Shown: positions 46,197 to 61,200 of the stretch, in pieces
Layout of the letters: each line of letters begins with the position of its first letter
How positions within the stretch are numbered: the first letter of the stretch is position 1
From: Brugia malayi
Lineage: Eukaryota; Nematoda; Chromadorea; Rhabditida; Onchocercidae
Length of the DNA stretch: 64,000 nucleotides
Direction of reading: 5' to 3'
Assembly (NCBI RefSeq): GCF_000002995.4
Contig: NW_025062478.1
Span: 8,222,001 to 8,286,000, forward strand
Program-made: the position numbers and the translations under genes
Notes under the pieces: model-generated
What the model saw: only the letters and a program-made list of their open reading frames with translations
Databases searched by the model: none
What the model was told of the DNA's origin: nothing

Positions 46197-49133
46197 ATGA
46201 TTACGTTCTATTTAAATGACTTTTGGCTTATGCGATTTTTCGTCATTCTTTTGAGTTATGGAACTATTTCTATCCCTATAATTCTCGTGGTTTTTTATGT
46301 TCGTCGAAGAGCTGCCGGTAAGACATTTTTTTATGAGATATTTCGTGAAATTTTGTTATTAATCCATATGTCAGATTGTGGTGAAATAATGTAAATTATT
46401 ACCATTTATTCACTTAATAAAAAAACCTTATTTTTAGAAGATGGCTTCCAGCCCACAACACTGTTTTATTCATTTTTACGCAGCTTTGCGCTTGGGAAAC
46501 CTGAGTATGGATTGATGATTTCTGACTCCGTAAAATTGACCTCAATTGTTTCGCAAAAAAATCTCCGTGATGACTCTCTTCATCTTATTTTATGTTTTTC
46601 ATGTCTTCAATTCACTCTTATTTTAATGGGTTACATACAAGAACGGATTATAACACAGGTTTTTATGCTCACTGAATGACTTTTATCTATAGTTTACTCG
46701 TTCTGAGAATTTGAACTTCTAATTGAATGTGTCAATTTTTTGTTTTTATCATAAATACATTTTTTACATGAATTGTAGGGAGATTTATATGAAGCGTTAT
46801 GCTAAAGAATGAAAATTAATGGGTTGGATGAAACATTGTGGTGAAATGACCTATTTCTAAATTAGATAAGTATTTTTCAGAACCAAGCTGAAGAATTGAT
46901 TGTTTTTATTTCAGGCTTACTTATCAATTGTGGATGATCAGCTAAACAAATTTGAAAACACTCAGTTTCTTGTTTTCATAAATCGTGTTTTTGCCGTTAT
47001 CCTATGTGCAGTTTATCTGATTTCGAACTGGAAAAGGTTGTTCTATAATTTATTTTCTTAGCGAAAATTTTGTGAAATTTTTTGTTGAATATTATTCGAA
47101 ATCTTTTGTGATTTGAAAAGAATTTACATCAATAAAAATAAATGAAGCAAAAGAAGAAGCTTTAAAGTTTCTAATTTATTACAGAGAACCTCCTCATGTT
47201 CCACCGTTTTATAAACATTCATTTACATCATTTTCTAATACGCTTTCATCGTGGTGTCAGTATGAAGCCCTTAAATTCGTTTCTTTTCCAACTCAGGTAC
47301 TTTTCAGAAATTACTGAAACTAAAATAAATCATTGTGAAATAACTACAAGTCCTTGTATACTTATAATTCCAAAAAAATGCAATAAAAATGGAACTCGTT
47401 GTCAGAAACAGAGAGATAAAATTTTAATCTTCCAAAATAAATGAAATAATGTGCTTTGAGACAGTGTGCAAAGCATCGAAAGTGTTGCCGACAATGTTGA
47501 TGGGCTTTATTGTCAGAGGTGAACGTTATAAATGTGGAGAGTGCGCTTGTACTATTATGCTTGCGTTTGGAGCGACGTTGTTTGTTCTATCAAATAGCTC
47601 TAAGGAACATACATCTAACGGTTATGTTTTTACGTCTTTAAAAAATGTTTGCAAAAAAACTAATGATTAAGAAGTTTCAACAATTTTAAGGAATGGATAG
47701 AACAAGAAAATGTTAAACTCCCTTCATTTTACTGGAAAATAGAAGTGTATAGAGTAATAAGTAAAAAGTAACCGAGTTGAAGGATATGAATTTTGCTAGT
47801 TGCCTTGGAGTTCTTATCCGTATTTTATAAGTAAAAGACACTTAACAAAAAAATGGATCAGTTTGCCGAAATATTTTTTTTTTTTTTTTCTTAAAACTTC
47901 AATTTTGTTGATCTGCATCAAATTTATATAGACATCGCTGGTAATTTCATGAAGTTATAGCAGTTTTATCTTCCGATCATGTAAATACTATTTCTGGAAT
48001 TTGTTTGATGTCCGGTTATCTTTTATTTGATGCTTTCACTTTGAACTGGCAAAAAAAACTCTTTGATGCTCGGCCACGAGTTTCCAGATACCAGGTCTTT
48101 CAAAGAAATAATCTTTTTTAATGAAAATTCATGAAATCACTAGCTGAGAGCAAGCTAGCTTTCACTAATTGAAGTTGACATAATGGCTAATATGAGCTAC
48201 ATTTTTTAATTTTCTTTGTGTTGCGAATTGACTGACGTTGTTTAACTGAAACAAATTGAATGGGCTCTATTTGTAGCGGATATTAAAGATGAAAAATAAA
48301 TAATCGAGGCAATTAGACTTGTCTTTTAAAGGAGAAATTACCATAGCAAGCACAATCATCTGCTTTCTGAATAAATTTAATATTTAAATTTCAATCATGT
48401 TCACTCATTATTGTTTAGATGATGTTTGGTGTGAATGTGTTCAGCATGATATTGTGCTCTGTAACACTTATCCAGGAAGGAACGTTTCTGTCGTCATTCC
48501 ATTTTCTAATAACTCATAAAGGATTTGCCCGAGATATATTTTTGTTGTCTTTATCGGGTGCTCTAGGACAGGTTCATTTAAGTTATTTAAATGAAAGAGA
48601 AAATGAATTAGGACGAATTTATTTCTAGTCACTGTATAAGTTTTATACTAAAAATAGAAACATAACTTTTATAATTCATTCAATATTTCGGAGAACGAAA
48701 GTTTCTATCTACTTCTATTTTTTTCTTTAATTTCTGAATCGTAACTTATTTAGAACTTTTATACGATCTCAAAAACCACGTCCTCTCCAGATTTATCCAT
48801 AACATAATGCAGTTACTTCATTATTTTCTGCGGATCCATAATCTCCTTAATAAATCTTTTCATTAGAAGGACTTGGATCCCTGATATTTTTTTGAGGATT
48901 TAATATCGTGAACTTCTTTTCAGATTGTAATTTACACAACTATTGAACGATTTGGGCCTGTGATATTTGCGGTGATGATGACACTGCGGCAGATACTTTC
49001 TATATTACTTTCAGTAGTAGCTTACGATCACCCAATGTCTGTTTGGTCTATTTTTAGCTTATTAATAACATTTATTGCTATTTTTGGCACTATTTATGCT
49101 CGCCGTCATCATACTTTACAGAGCAAACATTAG
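46197..49133 (+). CDS. pst-1: PAPS transporter, SLC35B2 / PST-1 type, 410 aa
   Basis: Golgi antiporter that brings the sulfate donor PAPS into the lumen for sulfation of glycans and proteins. Eight exons close in frame: 46197-46317, 46438-46658, 46915-47036, 47185-47296, 47461-47620, 47961-48094, 48419-48571, 48924-49133. Family blocks are [92 protein letters not shown] and [20 protein letters not shown]. They match human SLC35B2 in order, with about ten hydrophobic segments. The N-terminus begins close to the first membrane helix ([14 protein letters not shown]) and is shorter than in human. The ATG lies 2 nt after TTTTTTTTAG, a typical spliced-leader site. Confidence 0.94.
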
Positions 49134-50848
49134 ATTTTGTATTACTCAGTTTTGAAGTTGAAGCTCACAGCTATTACCTCCCCATGTTCCAGATAGAGAA
49201 TTTTTAAATCTAGTCCTTCCCATGTTAGCTTGAAATTTATTAAATTTATCTGATCTGTACGGATATACGGGACTTCTCTTCAGGACCAAATGATCTCGCT
49301 GTTCTTTCTAGAGCAGTTTTGACCAATAATAAATTACAAGTTGGTATAATTATAATAATTTATTAACTTAGTAGTTTTAACACCCGAAGTACTTGAATTC
49401 ATATTTGTAAATATTGTTCTCACTGTGTCTTTGCACTTTTTTCATATCCATACCTTACATTTCATTATAAATCAATCCCTAGCTATATCCAGGAAATTTA
49501 CTGAAACACGAGGAAAGAGCAGAGCATACTTTCTACGTTCGCCTTTCAATATGAGTTCATTCAAGCAGCTGACTCAATTCACCAGCCATTAAATAGTCTT
49601 TTGCAAATGGTAGAAAATCCTCAACTCATCCACTAACATCGAGAACAGTTAAAATGTTGAACAAATATGGATATAATCCAATAGCAGGTGGAATAACCTC
49701 TGTTGCTCTATTTTCTTATTTCATATATTCGTTAAAAAAAAAAAAAAAAAAAAACTATAATTAAACCGACTTTGAAATCTTGACACTGAACTCCTCCAGA
49801 TACTTTTGGTTTCAACGATATTCAAAATTGTGAGCTGAAACCATTCAGATTTAATGAAGCATTATGCTACTGTTTGAAATAATTCATACTAAAGCATAAA
49901 GAACAATGAACACTGACAACGATCGCTTATAAAATAAGAACTTCCAACAAAAAAATAAGATAAAAGGAAAGAACTGGTTAATTGTAGTATTGGTGTTTAA
50001 CCGCAGGTCTAAAGTGCTGTTAAATCAATCAGTCGAATTCCAACCATAGTAATACTGGACGGATAATGGTTCAATCTCATCCTGGACAGTTACTTCGAAA
50101 ACTGACCTTTACACCTGAATCTTCATTTCCATAGAAAATCCAAATCAAAAACTGTACGCTTGAAAGAGACAAAGTTGCACAAAGTTAACAATAAATGAAT
50201 ACATCCCAAACATGCGGTAAGATAGAGAATTGCAAGTTTCCAAAGTAAGGGATGAAAACGAATAAAATACAAGCAGAGCTGATATTTGAAAAGATTCTCC
50301 AATGTAACAAGATACTTGGCAGCAGAGAGAATGCTCTTAAGGAATGCCACCAAATTCAGTTAATAAACCGCAAGTTTCATAGTTCTGGTGATCCCAACCG
50401 AAAGTTCTGTTATTTTGTAGTACTTAACAACTTTATTCAAACTCTCAAGATAACCGAATAAATAACACGAAACGAGTATTATCACAATGCTTACATTTCG
50501 ATATTTACTACCACAAGGACGACAATAGTACAAGAAGAGAAAATGACAATTTCGAAAGTAAAATATATACCAACAATGAAAGACCTCAGTTACACAGTGA
50601 ATTTTGTAATTAGATTAACCCAAAGTTACTTTGAAAATCTAACAAGTTTGCGCGAAATTTACTTACTTTATCCGAAATTATCGTACAGATATACTAGTTA
50701 CCTTTAATTACCATAACTTTTTGACCAAGGATAATACAACACGGCTGAATAATTGTTGAAATAAAAAGCTAGTAATAAAAAAATCATAAAATATCAGGAC
50801 TTTTACTTTTCAGCTAGAACGGCCAAACTAGTTTGAAATAAGGAGACA
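49134..50848. other. intergenic between convergent genes
   Basis: Between the 3' ends of PST-1 (+) and the MAP4K gene (-). A-rich run at 49735-49754. No exon was seen on either strand. Confidence 0.55.
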
Positions 50849-53800
50849 TTAGCCAGCCAAAGTACTCTCATGTCCAGTTAGTATGCATAAATCACATAAA
50901 TCTCCGGCTGCAGATGTTTCTCTCCGTTTTAAAACCACCAATCTGGAAATGTAAATACTTTACTTTAGCAGTCTGGAGACCCAATTAATTAGTGTAAATA
51001 ATAAGCTTTTTTTAAACGAAAGACAAAACAATAATAATTCTTATTAAATTCGAAAGTCAGAACATTTTATAGTATATAGTTCTTATCAATATAAACTCCA
51101 CAGGAACTAACTTATCACTCCCAACAACTTGATATATGTTGTTTGGATCATTAATGTCCTGCGTAATTGAGCCATCAACAAAAGCACGACCCTGAAATTT
51201 CTGACTTCTTTATCATTTCTACAATTTCTACTCTTCCTATCATAATTATTTCCTCACTTTACTGTTTTATTACAAGCCAATTTTACTAATCGCTATCAGA
51301 GATGAATATTTCAAATTTCAATACCTGTACGCCATGTGGATAAAAAGCAAGAATTGAATCTGAAAGCGAAACAAGATTTTCAATTTGAAAACCAAATTTG
51401 AACTGTGCTGGCGAGAGACGAGACGATTTAACAACTCCTATCTGATTGATCACAACACATCGATTTTCATAGCACAATAACAATGCATCCTAAACAAATT
51501 TCAGACACCGTGAACTTCAAATGCAGGTTAACAAAATACGCTTTAAAAAGCAATGTTTTTCTCATAGAAACAAACACTTTTACTACAAGTTACTCATAAA
51601 TGACTCTTATGAACACTGCTCTTGAGTAGCATCAATCAATTTCAAAATATTGCATTTAAAAAAAAAAAAAAAAACCCACCCTTTCAACTTGTTTTAACGC
51701 GACAACGCTAAGACAAACAGCTTCTGTTCGATCTTGTCCATCCAAGTCACAATGCACACTTTCGTCATTAAAATTCACATAATGAAGGTGAAATTTATGT
51801 CCTACCCCCTTGTATACTGCCAAACAAACCTGCAGATAATGCATAAATCTTTAAACGCATGTAGTTGCTTATTACGAATAAAAACATAAAAATATTTTTA
51901 AAAAAATGCTTCACAAAGTTTTTTAAAGCCATACTTTTGGAAAATCAGCATCTGTCCCGGCAGAATATATCAACTGAAAAGGTCGAAGTGGGAAATGAGG
52001 AATGCGCATTTCAACTGTCTTCAGTATTAGAAATTTAGCCAGTGGTTCGTACCACTGGAATAATATTACAGCAGATGGTGTTGCACAACAGAGATATACA
52101 TTACCATTTACACCACTTCGAGCTACATTGCAATGGATAACGTCTCTATAAATTAGTTACAATTTACTTGAGAACATCAAGATGTTCACAGATCCTTGTA
52201 AACACAAAATGAAAAGCTCAGTATAAATCAACATAAATCTTACAAAGACATACTTGGTTTCAGGTAAGCGTGTTGTTATAGCAAGTTTCTTTGGTAGGTA
52301 CTTCTCAGGAATCTTATTCATTGGTTTTGATATTCTTTGTGTAAGATTTCGCTGAGATAAAGCAACTAAGTCATGACGGTAAAGATAGGGAGTTCTCCCT
52401 AAAATATTATCTCATAAATTTCAAAGACTTAGCAAACATTTAAATGAATTTTCTGCACAGCATATTCGACTTACATTGTTCACGAATAAACATCATCAAT
52501 ATCGAAATATAACTATGCATTTCTCCAAATCCATTTTCAAGCTTAAAAACTGAAAGGAAAATCAAACCTTGTACGGCCATCAAAGTATTTTTCTGCACAT
52601 ACAACCATGAACAGCGTCGTTTGTGTATCAAAAGCATTGCTGCTTCATGCAATTCATCCATGTCCAATGTGAAAATACCCTCTTCTGCACCAATCAGCAA
52701 AAATTGTCGTGAAGTATTCGGATGAATCCATGTTGCGGTGCTATTTATATGTAATGGACAATCATGGAAAATAAGCGAAAAACATGCACCCATCGCGACC
52801 TATACAAGTATAGATTTTAAATGGCATAGGATTTATGGAAGTTTTTTAAAACGTATTAAATAGACTCTTCATAAAGAATTTCTTTAATAAATCAGCAGCA
52901 TATGTTTGCATTTATACTTTAGGGAAATACCTTTGGTGTCGGTGGCAGTCCGAAACAGGTCTGAGGTCGTTGAAGAACATAACTTGAACACCCATTAACC
53001 CGATGTCTAACTTGCTCATTTAGATATGGATCGGAATGTGGTGACTCGAGTGATGAACATCGCTTTATTGGTTGTTTAGTACGTGGTGGACGTTGAGGCA
53101 TAAAAAAATCCGAACCCGAAGAACCTGAAATGGTATTATGGATGAATATGAAAGTTTCTTATAAGTAATAGGGAGTAATAAGGGTGAAAAAATGACTGAA
53201 CAGAATTTTTAGATATCCATCGATAACTACGTCATGAACCAGAAATAAACAAATACCATAGTTAATAAACAAAAATACACAATTAAATGAAGCACGTTAA
53301 AAAACATTACCATTAATTTGTTCTGATGAACACAAGGTTCCATCATCTGTGTCATGTATAACACCATCATTATCATTAAGCAACGATAACGCTTGCACAA
53401 CATCTGGTAATGGCGGATGTTCTTTGGCAGGGAGTGTGCGATCCTTAAATATAGATGAAAAATTCACATGTATTGACCTTATACAAAATATGTTGTTATA
53501 ACTGCATACTTCAACTTCCGATTGTAATGAAAAACGGGCCTCGTGATAATGTCGACCTAAATTCGATATGGAGACTTCTGAAGTTGATGGCTCTCCCCAA
53601 ATTCGTGCCATAAGTGCATTTGCATCGTCACATACACGTATTGCATCTTGCGCAGCACGAGGATATGCATGACCACGTGATTTAATTCTCGATATTGTCA
53701 ATATTTCGCCCTGAATAAGCAACAGAAAAGTGATCATAATGCAAAGAAAAGAGTTCATTAATTATTAAAGTTCATTAATTACCATAAAATGAATACAAAC

Positions 53801-55985
53801 AGCATTAAATACTGTTTAAGATAAACCTCTTCATCTTCATCCGCATACACTGCAGAAACCTGTCTAACAAATACGGAAGCGGAGGAGATACCGCCAGGAT
53901 TGTTAACTTTATCCAGCAGATCTCGAGTCATTCGAGAGGAAAGCGCTCCAAGAACAAAGTGATGACTCTGAAATAAGGAACGAGTTCTAATCTGGATTTG
54001 AACATAACTGTAAAAACCTGCAAAAACTAAAAGTTTTCCGCAGCAGAGCAACAAAAAATGATTTCCTTAATAATTTCTGAAACCATACGGCTAAGAGCTT
54101 TTCTGGAGTTGGTCTTTTTTTCGGATTTTTCGTTAAACACTGTTTAATAAAATCGTGGAAAAATGGTGACCTGGAAAACATAAGTGAGAATAAAATAGAA
54201 TGACACAGACACTTCAAGATGTTAATTCAAACGATTCATTAGTAATTACCAAGATTGCAAATAACAAATGGAATTATCTAAAAAATGCTAACAATTGTCA
54301 AAAGTCTCCTTTAGAAGACAGGTTCAAAATTGTGATCAGGAATAGCAATCACGCAAATCTTGTGGGCGTTACATTAAGTGGTTACAACATTGAGAGATAA
54401 GGCAATAAATTTATTTTTTGACAGGAACACTTTCGATCCGAACTTCATTCAAATCAAGATAAAAGTAAATAAGAATTGTAAATACAGTTCTTACCACTTA
54501 TATTTATCTTTAAGTGTTGGTGATTTATAAGACGACTTCGTCATAAGGTACAAAACTTGCATAGGATGCAAATCAAACAGTGGTGGTTGCAATTCAGCTA
54601 GTTCAATTGCTGTAATTCCAATGGCCCAAACATCGCATTCCACACCATAACCGCCTCGACGTTCCACACATGCTACTTCTGGTGCCATCCTAATAAGGAT
54701 GGTACAACAGAATTTCCCAAAAATTAGGGTAAAATAAGCAAATAAATTAATCCTGAACTACATAAACTTCTGAAAATATATTACTTACCAATAAGGAGTA
54801 CCGATGAATGACTTCCGTTTCCCAATAGTAGCGGTAATTTGTGCAGCAATACCAAAATCAGCTGAACAAAGACACGAACTAAAGTTCAACAAACATCAAT
54901 TTCTGAAATCAATGTTCTCATAAACCCTAGAAAGTACCACTTACCAAGTTTCACATCACCAGAATGGGTAAGCAGTATATTTGCTCCTTTTATGTCCCGA
55001 TGTACCATACCTTTCGAATGCAAATAGTGAAGACCCTTCAGCGTTTCACGACAAACAAATGCTATTTGTAGCTCTGACAGAGGGCCAGTCACTTAAAAGA
55101 AATTTTTATAAAATCTTCATGTAAGGTAGGATTTTCAGTAATACCCTTTCAAATCCCAAATACGAAAAAATATTGTTCATATTATTCAAATTCAATTGTA
55201 GCATGAATTTGTCCTCTTTTAATTTCATATGCACATGCTACAAAAGAGACTGAAATAATAAGAATCCTAGTTTATTACTACGACACGAAAGTGTACTATC
55301 TCGGTTGCTATTGCCGAGAATGAAGTTCAAATGCGAAAGACATACTGCTCTATTTTGAAAAACTAAATTACGTCAAATGTTATTTCAATTAAAGGTGACG
55401 ACACTTGCGACATAATTCGCAAAATAGACATCCCCTTATCAACATCAGTTATTTCAAAAGTTCTAAAGCAAGGCAAAGTAACAGCATACTGTGATAAATG
55501 TCTTGAAGCGAGCCACCACTACAATACTCCATAACAATCCATAGCCGATCACGACGCAGATAACTGCCATGATATGCAATTATATTTGGATGCACGCAAC
55601 CACGTATCATCAAAATTTCTTGCTGAATAACAGCGAAATTATCACCAGCTTCCAGTTTCACCACCTTCACTGCAGATAATTCGCCTGTCCTGTAAAATAT
55701 TTCGAAAATTAGTCAGGGCTGACAAATCAGCGAAATAAGGTTAAATTACAGCTATCAGAACAACTTCAATGTGATTTAATTACATCTAGATTTTTGAATT
55801 TTTGGCTTACTTTTCATTAATTTTTAAACTTGTAAAAGTAAAAGAGTTGAGATTTATTATACAAATAACACGTATGACCTGATATGTTTAGCCTTGTAAA
55901 CCTCGCCATATGTACCTGAACCTACTCTCTGTAACAACTCGTAATCATCTGTTGGATCGGCTCGTTTAATGACATCTAAACTCAT
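50849..55985 (-). CDS. gck-2: MAP4K / germinal-centre kinase (GCK-2, KHS/GLK type), 849 aa
   Basis: Ste20-family kinase upstream of JNK/p38. Seventeen exons close in frame: 55985-55879, 55689-55490, 55091-54945, 54861-54789, 54689-54495, 54170-54089, 53967-53827, 53710-53510, 53443-53311, 53124-52931, 52799-52568, 52398-52254, 52145-51935, 51829-51680, 51489-51325, 51191-51112, 50942-50849. All kinase motifs are present: [10 protein letters not shown], Lys44 (SAVKVVKLE), HRDIKGAN (Asp135), ADFG (Asp153), [28 protein letters not shown]. The linker has Pro-rich PQRPPRTK. A citron-homology (CNH) domain fills residues from about 492 ([44 protein letters not shown]) and ends [11 protein letters not shown], like the human ILAGHENSY tail. 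The ATG directly follows AAATTTCAG. Subfamily choice (MAP4K3/5 rather than MAP4K1/2) is by overall look. Confidence 0.95.
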
Positions 55986-58241
55986 CTGAAATTTAGTAGT
56001 ATATTTTTACCTTATTCATTGGTATGGACAAACACTAATAACTGCTTTAACAACAGAAACCCACTGTTTTTAATAAAATCGCCAGAGACTGGATGTGTAG
56101 AATAGAAGGGAATGCTGACAGATGTTGCGAAATTGAACTCACAGATGTTTTTCAAAATGCTGAATGGTACTACAAGCCATATTACTCTCTCCTTGTAGAA
56201 TAATGCCGCATGTCTGCAACATATTTAAGGAATAAATTAGTCCTCCGACCAAGAAACCAAGAAATAATTACTATATTTGATCGTTAGTAACCATCAATTC
56301 TTGAGAAATGAATTCAGACATCCCAGTTTAGAAATTAATGAAAAGTTAACGCTAACAAATATTCATCTGAAGTCTGAAGAAGAGAAAGGCCATGATTCTG
56401 TTTTATTATGAAGTTCTGGATTAATTGGTTATCCACTACAAATATTACTTTCATACGATTCTTTCTCTGTACATTATGCCTTACCTCACCAACCTTGAAT
56501 CAGAATTTGAAGGAAAAGAATGAATAAGTAAAGTTTTTGAAAAGGACATCAGCAAAATTATTATCGATATGTCATTTTTGTGTACTTTAAAATCTTAGCT
56601 CTTATGATATTTTTAAATAACTTCCGATCTTCATTATCTTTCAATTTCTATCGTTCTTAACCATTACTTGCTGGTACAAACTTACCAAAAAGGATTCTGT
56701 TATATCGTTCATAGTTCTGCTCAGATTTCAAATAATATATTCAAATCTCAAATAATAAATTCTGAGAAGACTTACGACCTAACACTCCAACATACATTCG
56801 AAAATAACCGTAAGTTCAAGCACTTCAACTAATAATGAAAATTTGCACAATGATAACAAGACGCAATAACTTCATCCCAAAGAGTGACAGACGGGTTGTA
56901 ATGGAAATATAGTCATCAGGGAGTATGAGGTATCAACCAACATTTATAGCTGGGAATGGTTAATTTTTGATTAGATTTTAAGGTGAGTACGAATCACGTG
57001 AAATAAGGATACCTCATACTCCCGGATGACTATATTTCCATTACAAGAGAAATAAAAGATAATAACTGTTCCAATGAATAAAAACAAAAAGTTCGGTTTG
57101 GAGTAACGAGAAATGTTTCAAAAACTGGAAATAAGAAATTTCTTGTATTTCTAATACAAAGTTCGAAGCAAACTAAAATGACTAAAATACAATTTAGTCT
57201 TACGGCTTCAGTCACTCTTCCTTAGTTATTGAAACGTTTGCGAGGGAAAGAACTGTCGAAGGGAAAAAAAGGGAGAGAGATGTTGCGAGACGGAATCACT
57301 TCCAGTTCAATTCTGATAGTGTGAATTATTGACCTGAAGCTCAAAATTGTAGGAACTCACACTTGAAATCTTTTAATCTTAAGTTAAAGTTGAACTTTTT
57401 TTTATTTACTCAAAACTTTTCAACATAAAATTTATGTCATGCTAAATCGTGAAATTATTTTCTTCGCTTTTCCAAACAGAGCATTCAGTGATGAAAACAT
57501 CATTACGTAATTGAGGAAGTCTGTCTCATAAACTATTCCAACCATTTATCGGTAACTAAGTTATCAGCGAATGTAAGAAATGGAAACAATAAGGAATTGA
57601 TTTGACTCAAAAGCACAGTAACAATTAATATGTGATCAATACGTAAACCCAAGTGGATGCTTGCATAATCAATAATCGGAGGAGAAAGCGCTGCAGATAG
57701 CTGCACAAGCATGAAGGTCATCAGCTGATGTGACATGTGACATGTAATTGAGGAAGTCTGTTTCCGCAAGGAAGGAACAGCTGTTGCTGCATTCTGAAGA
57801 AGAAGAAGAAGAGAGAAATGCGCAGAAGACTTAGAGGCAATTGAGCAAATTGATATATTCGGGTTCGTCTGCTTGTAATTCACTCCGATCCTCTTCCTCC
57901 TCCTTCTTCATTCATTTCTGATAATTTCTTATTCCTATATACTATTATTATTGCATAGAAGTAAATGTTTGTCAGTTTTGCACTAAACTAATTGAAATAA
58001 ATTAGACAGAAATAAAAATTACGAATTGAATTGTGCTTAAATTCAGTTTTGAAACAACACATTTATTGGTGGAAATATGAGAGAAATTTGTAAGATAAGA
58101 AAGATGAAGGAAGAGGAACTTGTATAAGTTTTAGCGGAATATCTGAGAAATGAGAACTTTTACGACTGATCAATTGATCAGTAGGTTAGAAATGTATGCT
58201 TTAGAAATTCAGCGCTTCTCTTATGTCAATATCAGCTTCAG
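55986..58241. other. intergenic between divergent genes
   Basis: About 2.25 kb upstream of both the MAP4K gene and the membrane-protein gene. It contains the long inverted repeat listed next and a 17-bp direct repeat (GTAATTGAGGAAGTCTG near 57508 and 57746). No exon was seen. Confidence 0.5.
56896..57046. repeat. 39-bp inverted repeat with 73-bp spacer
   Basis: Arms 56896-56934 and 57008-57046 are reverse complements with one mismatch. The whole unit is 151 bp. No coding capacity in the spacer. Confidence 0.95.
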
Positions 58242-61200
58242 ATGATATTGTTCAACTCTGTATGGGAGCTTGCAACATTAGCAATAGTTAGACTCTCCAT
58301 GTGTAAACCGAAGGAGAAGGATGTCAAGAATGAATCTCACGAGGAAGAAATGGCTATGATCCATAAGCTTCAGAAATGGAATGAAGGAGAGGGGGATATA
58401 TTGTATGTTGATTTCTTTGCTTTTATTCATTTCAATTTTGTATTTCTTTTCTCTGTTCTAAAATGAAAATGAGGAAAGACACATACATAAAATGAGTGTA
58501 GAGTTTTTGAAAAGCGTAGAGAAATCATTAAAATAATACGTGAAAATCCAATTTCTGATATTGTTTCTCGACTTCAGAATATGTTAATTCTTCTATATCA
58601 ATCTGATTTTTCCAATTTAATGAAAGTCATTTTTGAAATTTTCCTTAATGTCACCACTGCAACATATTTTTACAAACTTCTTTCATTCCTTTTCCCTTAT
58701 TTAGTCTTTTTCAGCTATGTCATCTCACACATACAGGTGAGATAAAACCCGTTTTGTCGTACTTTTCTTGAAAACAATTGCTATCTCGTAACCCTCTAAT
58801 AATGTACGCATCATTCTTCTATTAATATTATCATGAATATATGAGAAAAGCGAATCAACAAATTATAGAGAAACAAGGAAAGAAAGAAAAACCTGCCAAA
58901 AGTATTTCTCATTCCTTTCTTTATTTGACTTGTAAATTTTATTTTGATGATGCTTGATGAGTAAATCATGATAGATTCTAATATTTATCTTGAACTGAAT
59001 TAGTGGTTATATCCTTGGTTATTACCGCCAACGGAGAGAAGAGGAAAAGAGATCAATGGGCGCTCTTCTTCAATTCATTAACCACTTATAACTGAGGGAA
59101 GAGATATGTAAGATACTTTGGCTCCCATATTGTGAGGCATAAATCGATCGTTTAGCGTTCAGCACCATCTTTCCTTTGTTCTTTTTTGTTTAATCCTCTG
59201 ATGAAAGTAATCTTTCGAAGACTTCAATTCTTTAAATAATCTGAAAAGTAGCATGGAAGAAAAAAGGATGGAAAAATAAAATTTTAATTTTTTACATAAT
59301 CCTTCGAGAGTGATTTCATAACAATCATCACCAATCTGCGTTATTTATTTTACCACATTTTATCGATTCAAAAAATGGTCACTACCCACAGATTAATTGT
59401 TCAGTCGTTTACTTCTGGCAACGCTCTAAACAATAAGTGATCTATCTCTTTGTATAATTATTTTCATTATTTGGCTGACAACTTTTAATTGAATTAAGAG
59501 CTTCTGCCCAATGTTTTTCTCTTTAGTACATCCATTGTACAACTGCAGTGACTGACTCATTGGCTGCTTTTCTTCCAATGAAGTGTTTGGTGCTGTTTTG
59601 CTGTGAAGTATTTTCATCGCAACCCACAACACATATACATTGCTCCTTGTCGAATTTCTGATAAAAGCACCTGTTACTTCTTCGGGCGCAACAGTCCGCT
59701 TTCTTTAAAGTTATACTTCTTTTATTTCTTTTTTAACTAGTGCAGTGTATTTCTTCTTTCGCTGCTCTTACTTATCACTGTTTTGCGTAAATTTCTTTGT
59801 TAGGACTTCGGAAAGCATAACCTAATTCGGAAGCCATTATAGTGGATTTATCATAGATTTGTCATCATAACTGATTGATTTCCGGATATGGTATTAATTT
59901 AGTGTCTATGATTTTATTCCTTTTCCAGCTTTTTTTTCAGAAGAAAAACTTTTATAACTTTTAGGAATGTTAATAAGTAATGGAGTAGAGTGACAGAGTT
60001 GTACATTCAGCATTATCATGCCCAAAATAGTATTTCAGTACAATACTTTCACCATAGGCAATGCCGATCGTAAGCCGGACAACTGTCACGACAACTCGTA
60101 CGACTGGTTTTCGAAGTTCAACAATTCCTGTTTGGGTTATTAAACTACTTACTGTAGTTAGTTTTTAACTTCGAGTAGGACTAATTTTCAAATTTGATCT
60201 TTTCAGCAGTTTAAGACATCATTTGATCAGTTGGGTGTGAACCAAAGGAAAGCGTGTCTTTGTAGACTGAAGACAGTAAAGCAAATAACGCGTTCAACCG
60301 TAATACCAAACTGAGGAAATCGGCTATGGATAAACTGAGGATGAAATTGATGTTTCTTGTTTTAATTGCTAGAGGAGCTATCTAGCCTACAAAATTTTGG
60401 AACTCTTTAAAGCTCTACTTATCTTTATCCTATTTTCGATTTTTACTGCTTCTTGCAAAAACTACCGTATTGAAGAAAGCCGATGGACTAGCATAAATAA
60501 ATTGTTCAATATTTTTATATGATATATGAAGTATAATATCATAAAATCAGCAACATTTTTATTTAGATCATTGCGTTGGTTTTAATACTACTAGTTTATT
60601 TACAAGACAAGGGTGTTCGTGCAAGTTACTCCACAACTTACATTATTATCGCACTTACTTGTGGATTGTTACTTGGATGGAGTATTGGTTCTGTCCTACA
60701 ACAAATATTTTTCATCAGGACTGTTGTAAGTTTTTGTGATAATTCGCTGAGGTAAGAGGGAGCAAAGTTCATGAAATGGAAAAGTATATAAGCAAGAAGA
60801 ATGGAAGTGAAAAGAAAAGTGGAGAATAAGTGTGAGCTTAAATGAATAAGCAAGTGTTCTGTTGCAGATATGTTAAGGTTCTGTAGTATACTTTTCTTAT
60901 TTTATTATTATCCCATTTTTTTCTACTATCACTACAAATACTGCTACCACATTACTGTCATCTTCAATAGTACCATTTTAAATCGCTGTTAGTGTTGTAA
61001 TCGTAGCTGATAGCAGACAGTAGACAGCAGTGATAGTAACAGTGATTGCTTTTATGCATCACTATGAAGTAATTTAAGTTTTTTGCATTTGTAGCAATAA
61101 GTGCGCATCGTAAAAATAACTGTTAAAAATATGGAAGATATATAGGATATATTAAAAAGCTATATTTCATGTTAGATCAGGAAATCGACGTGGAAGTTTT

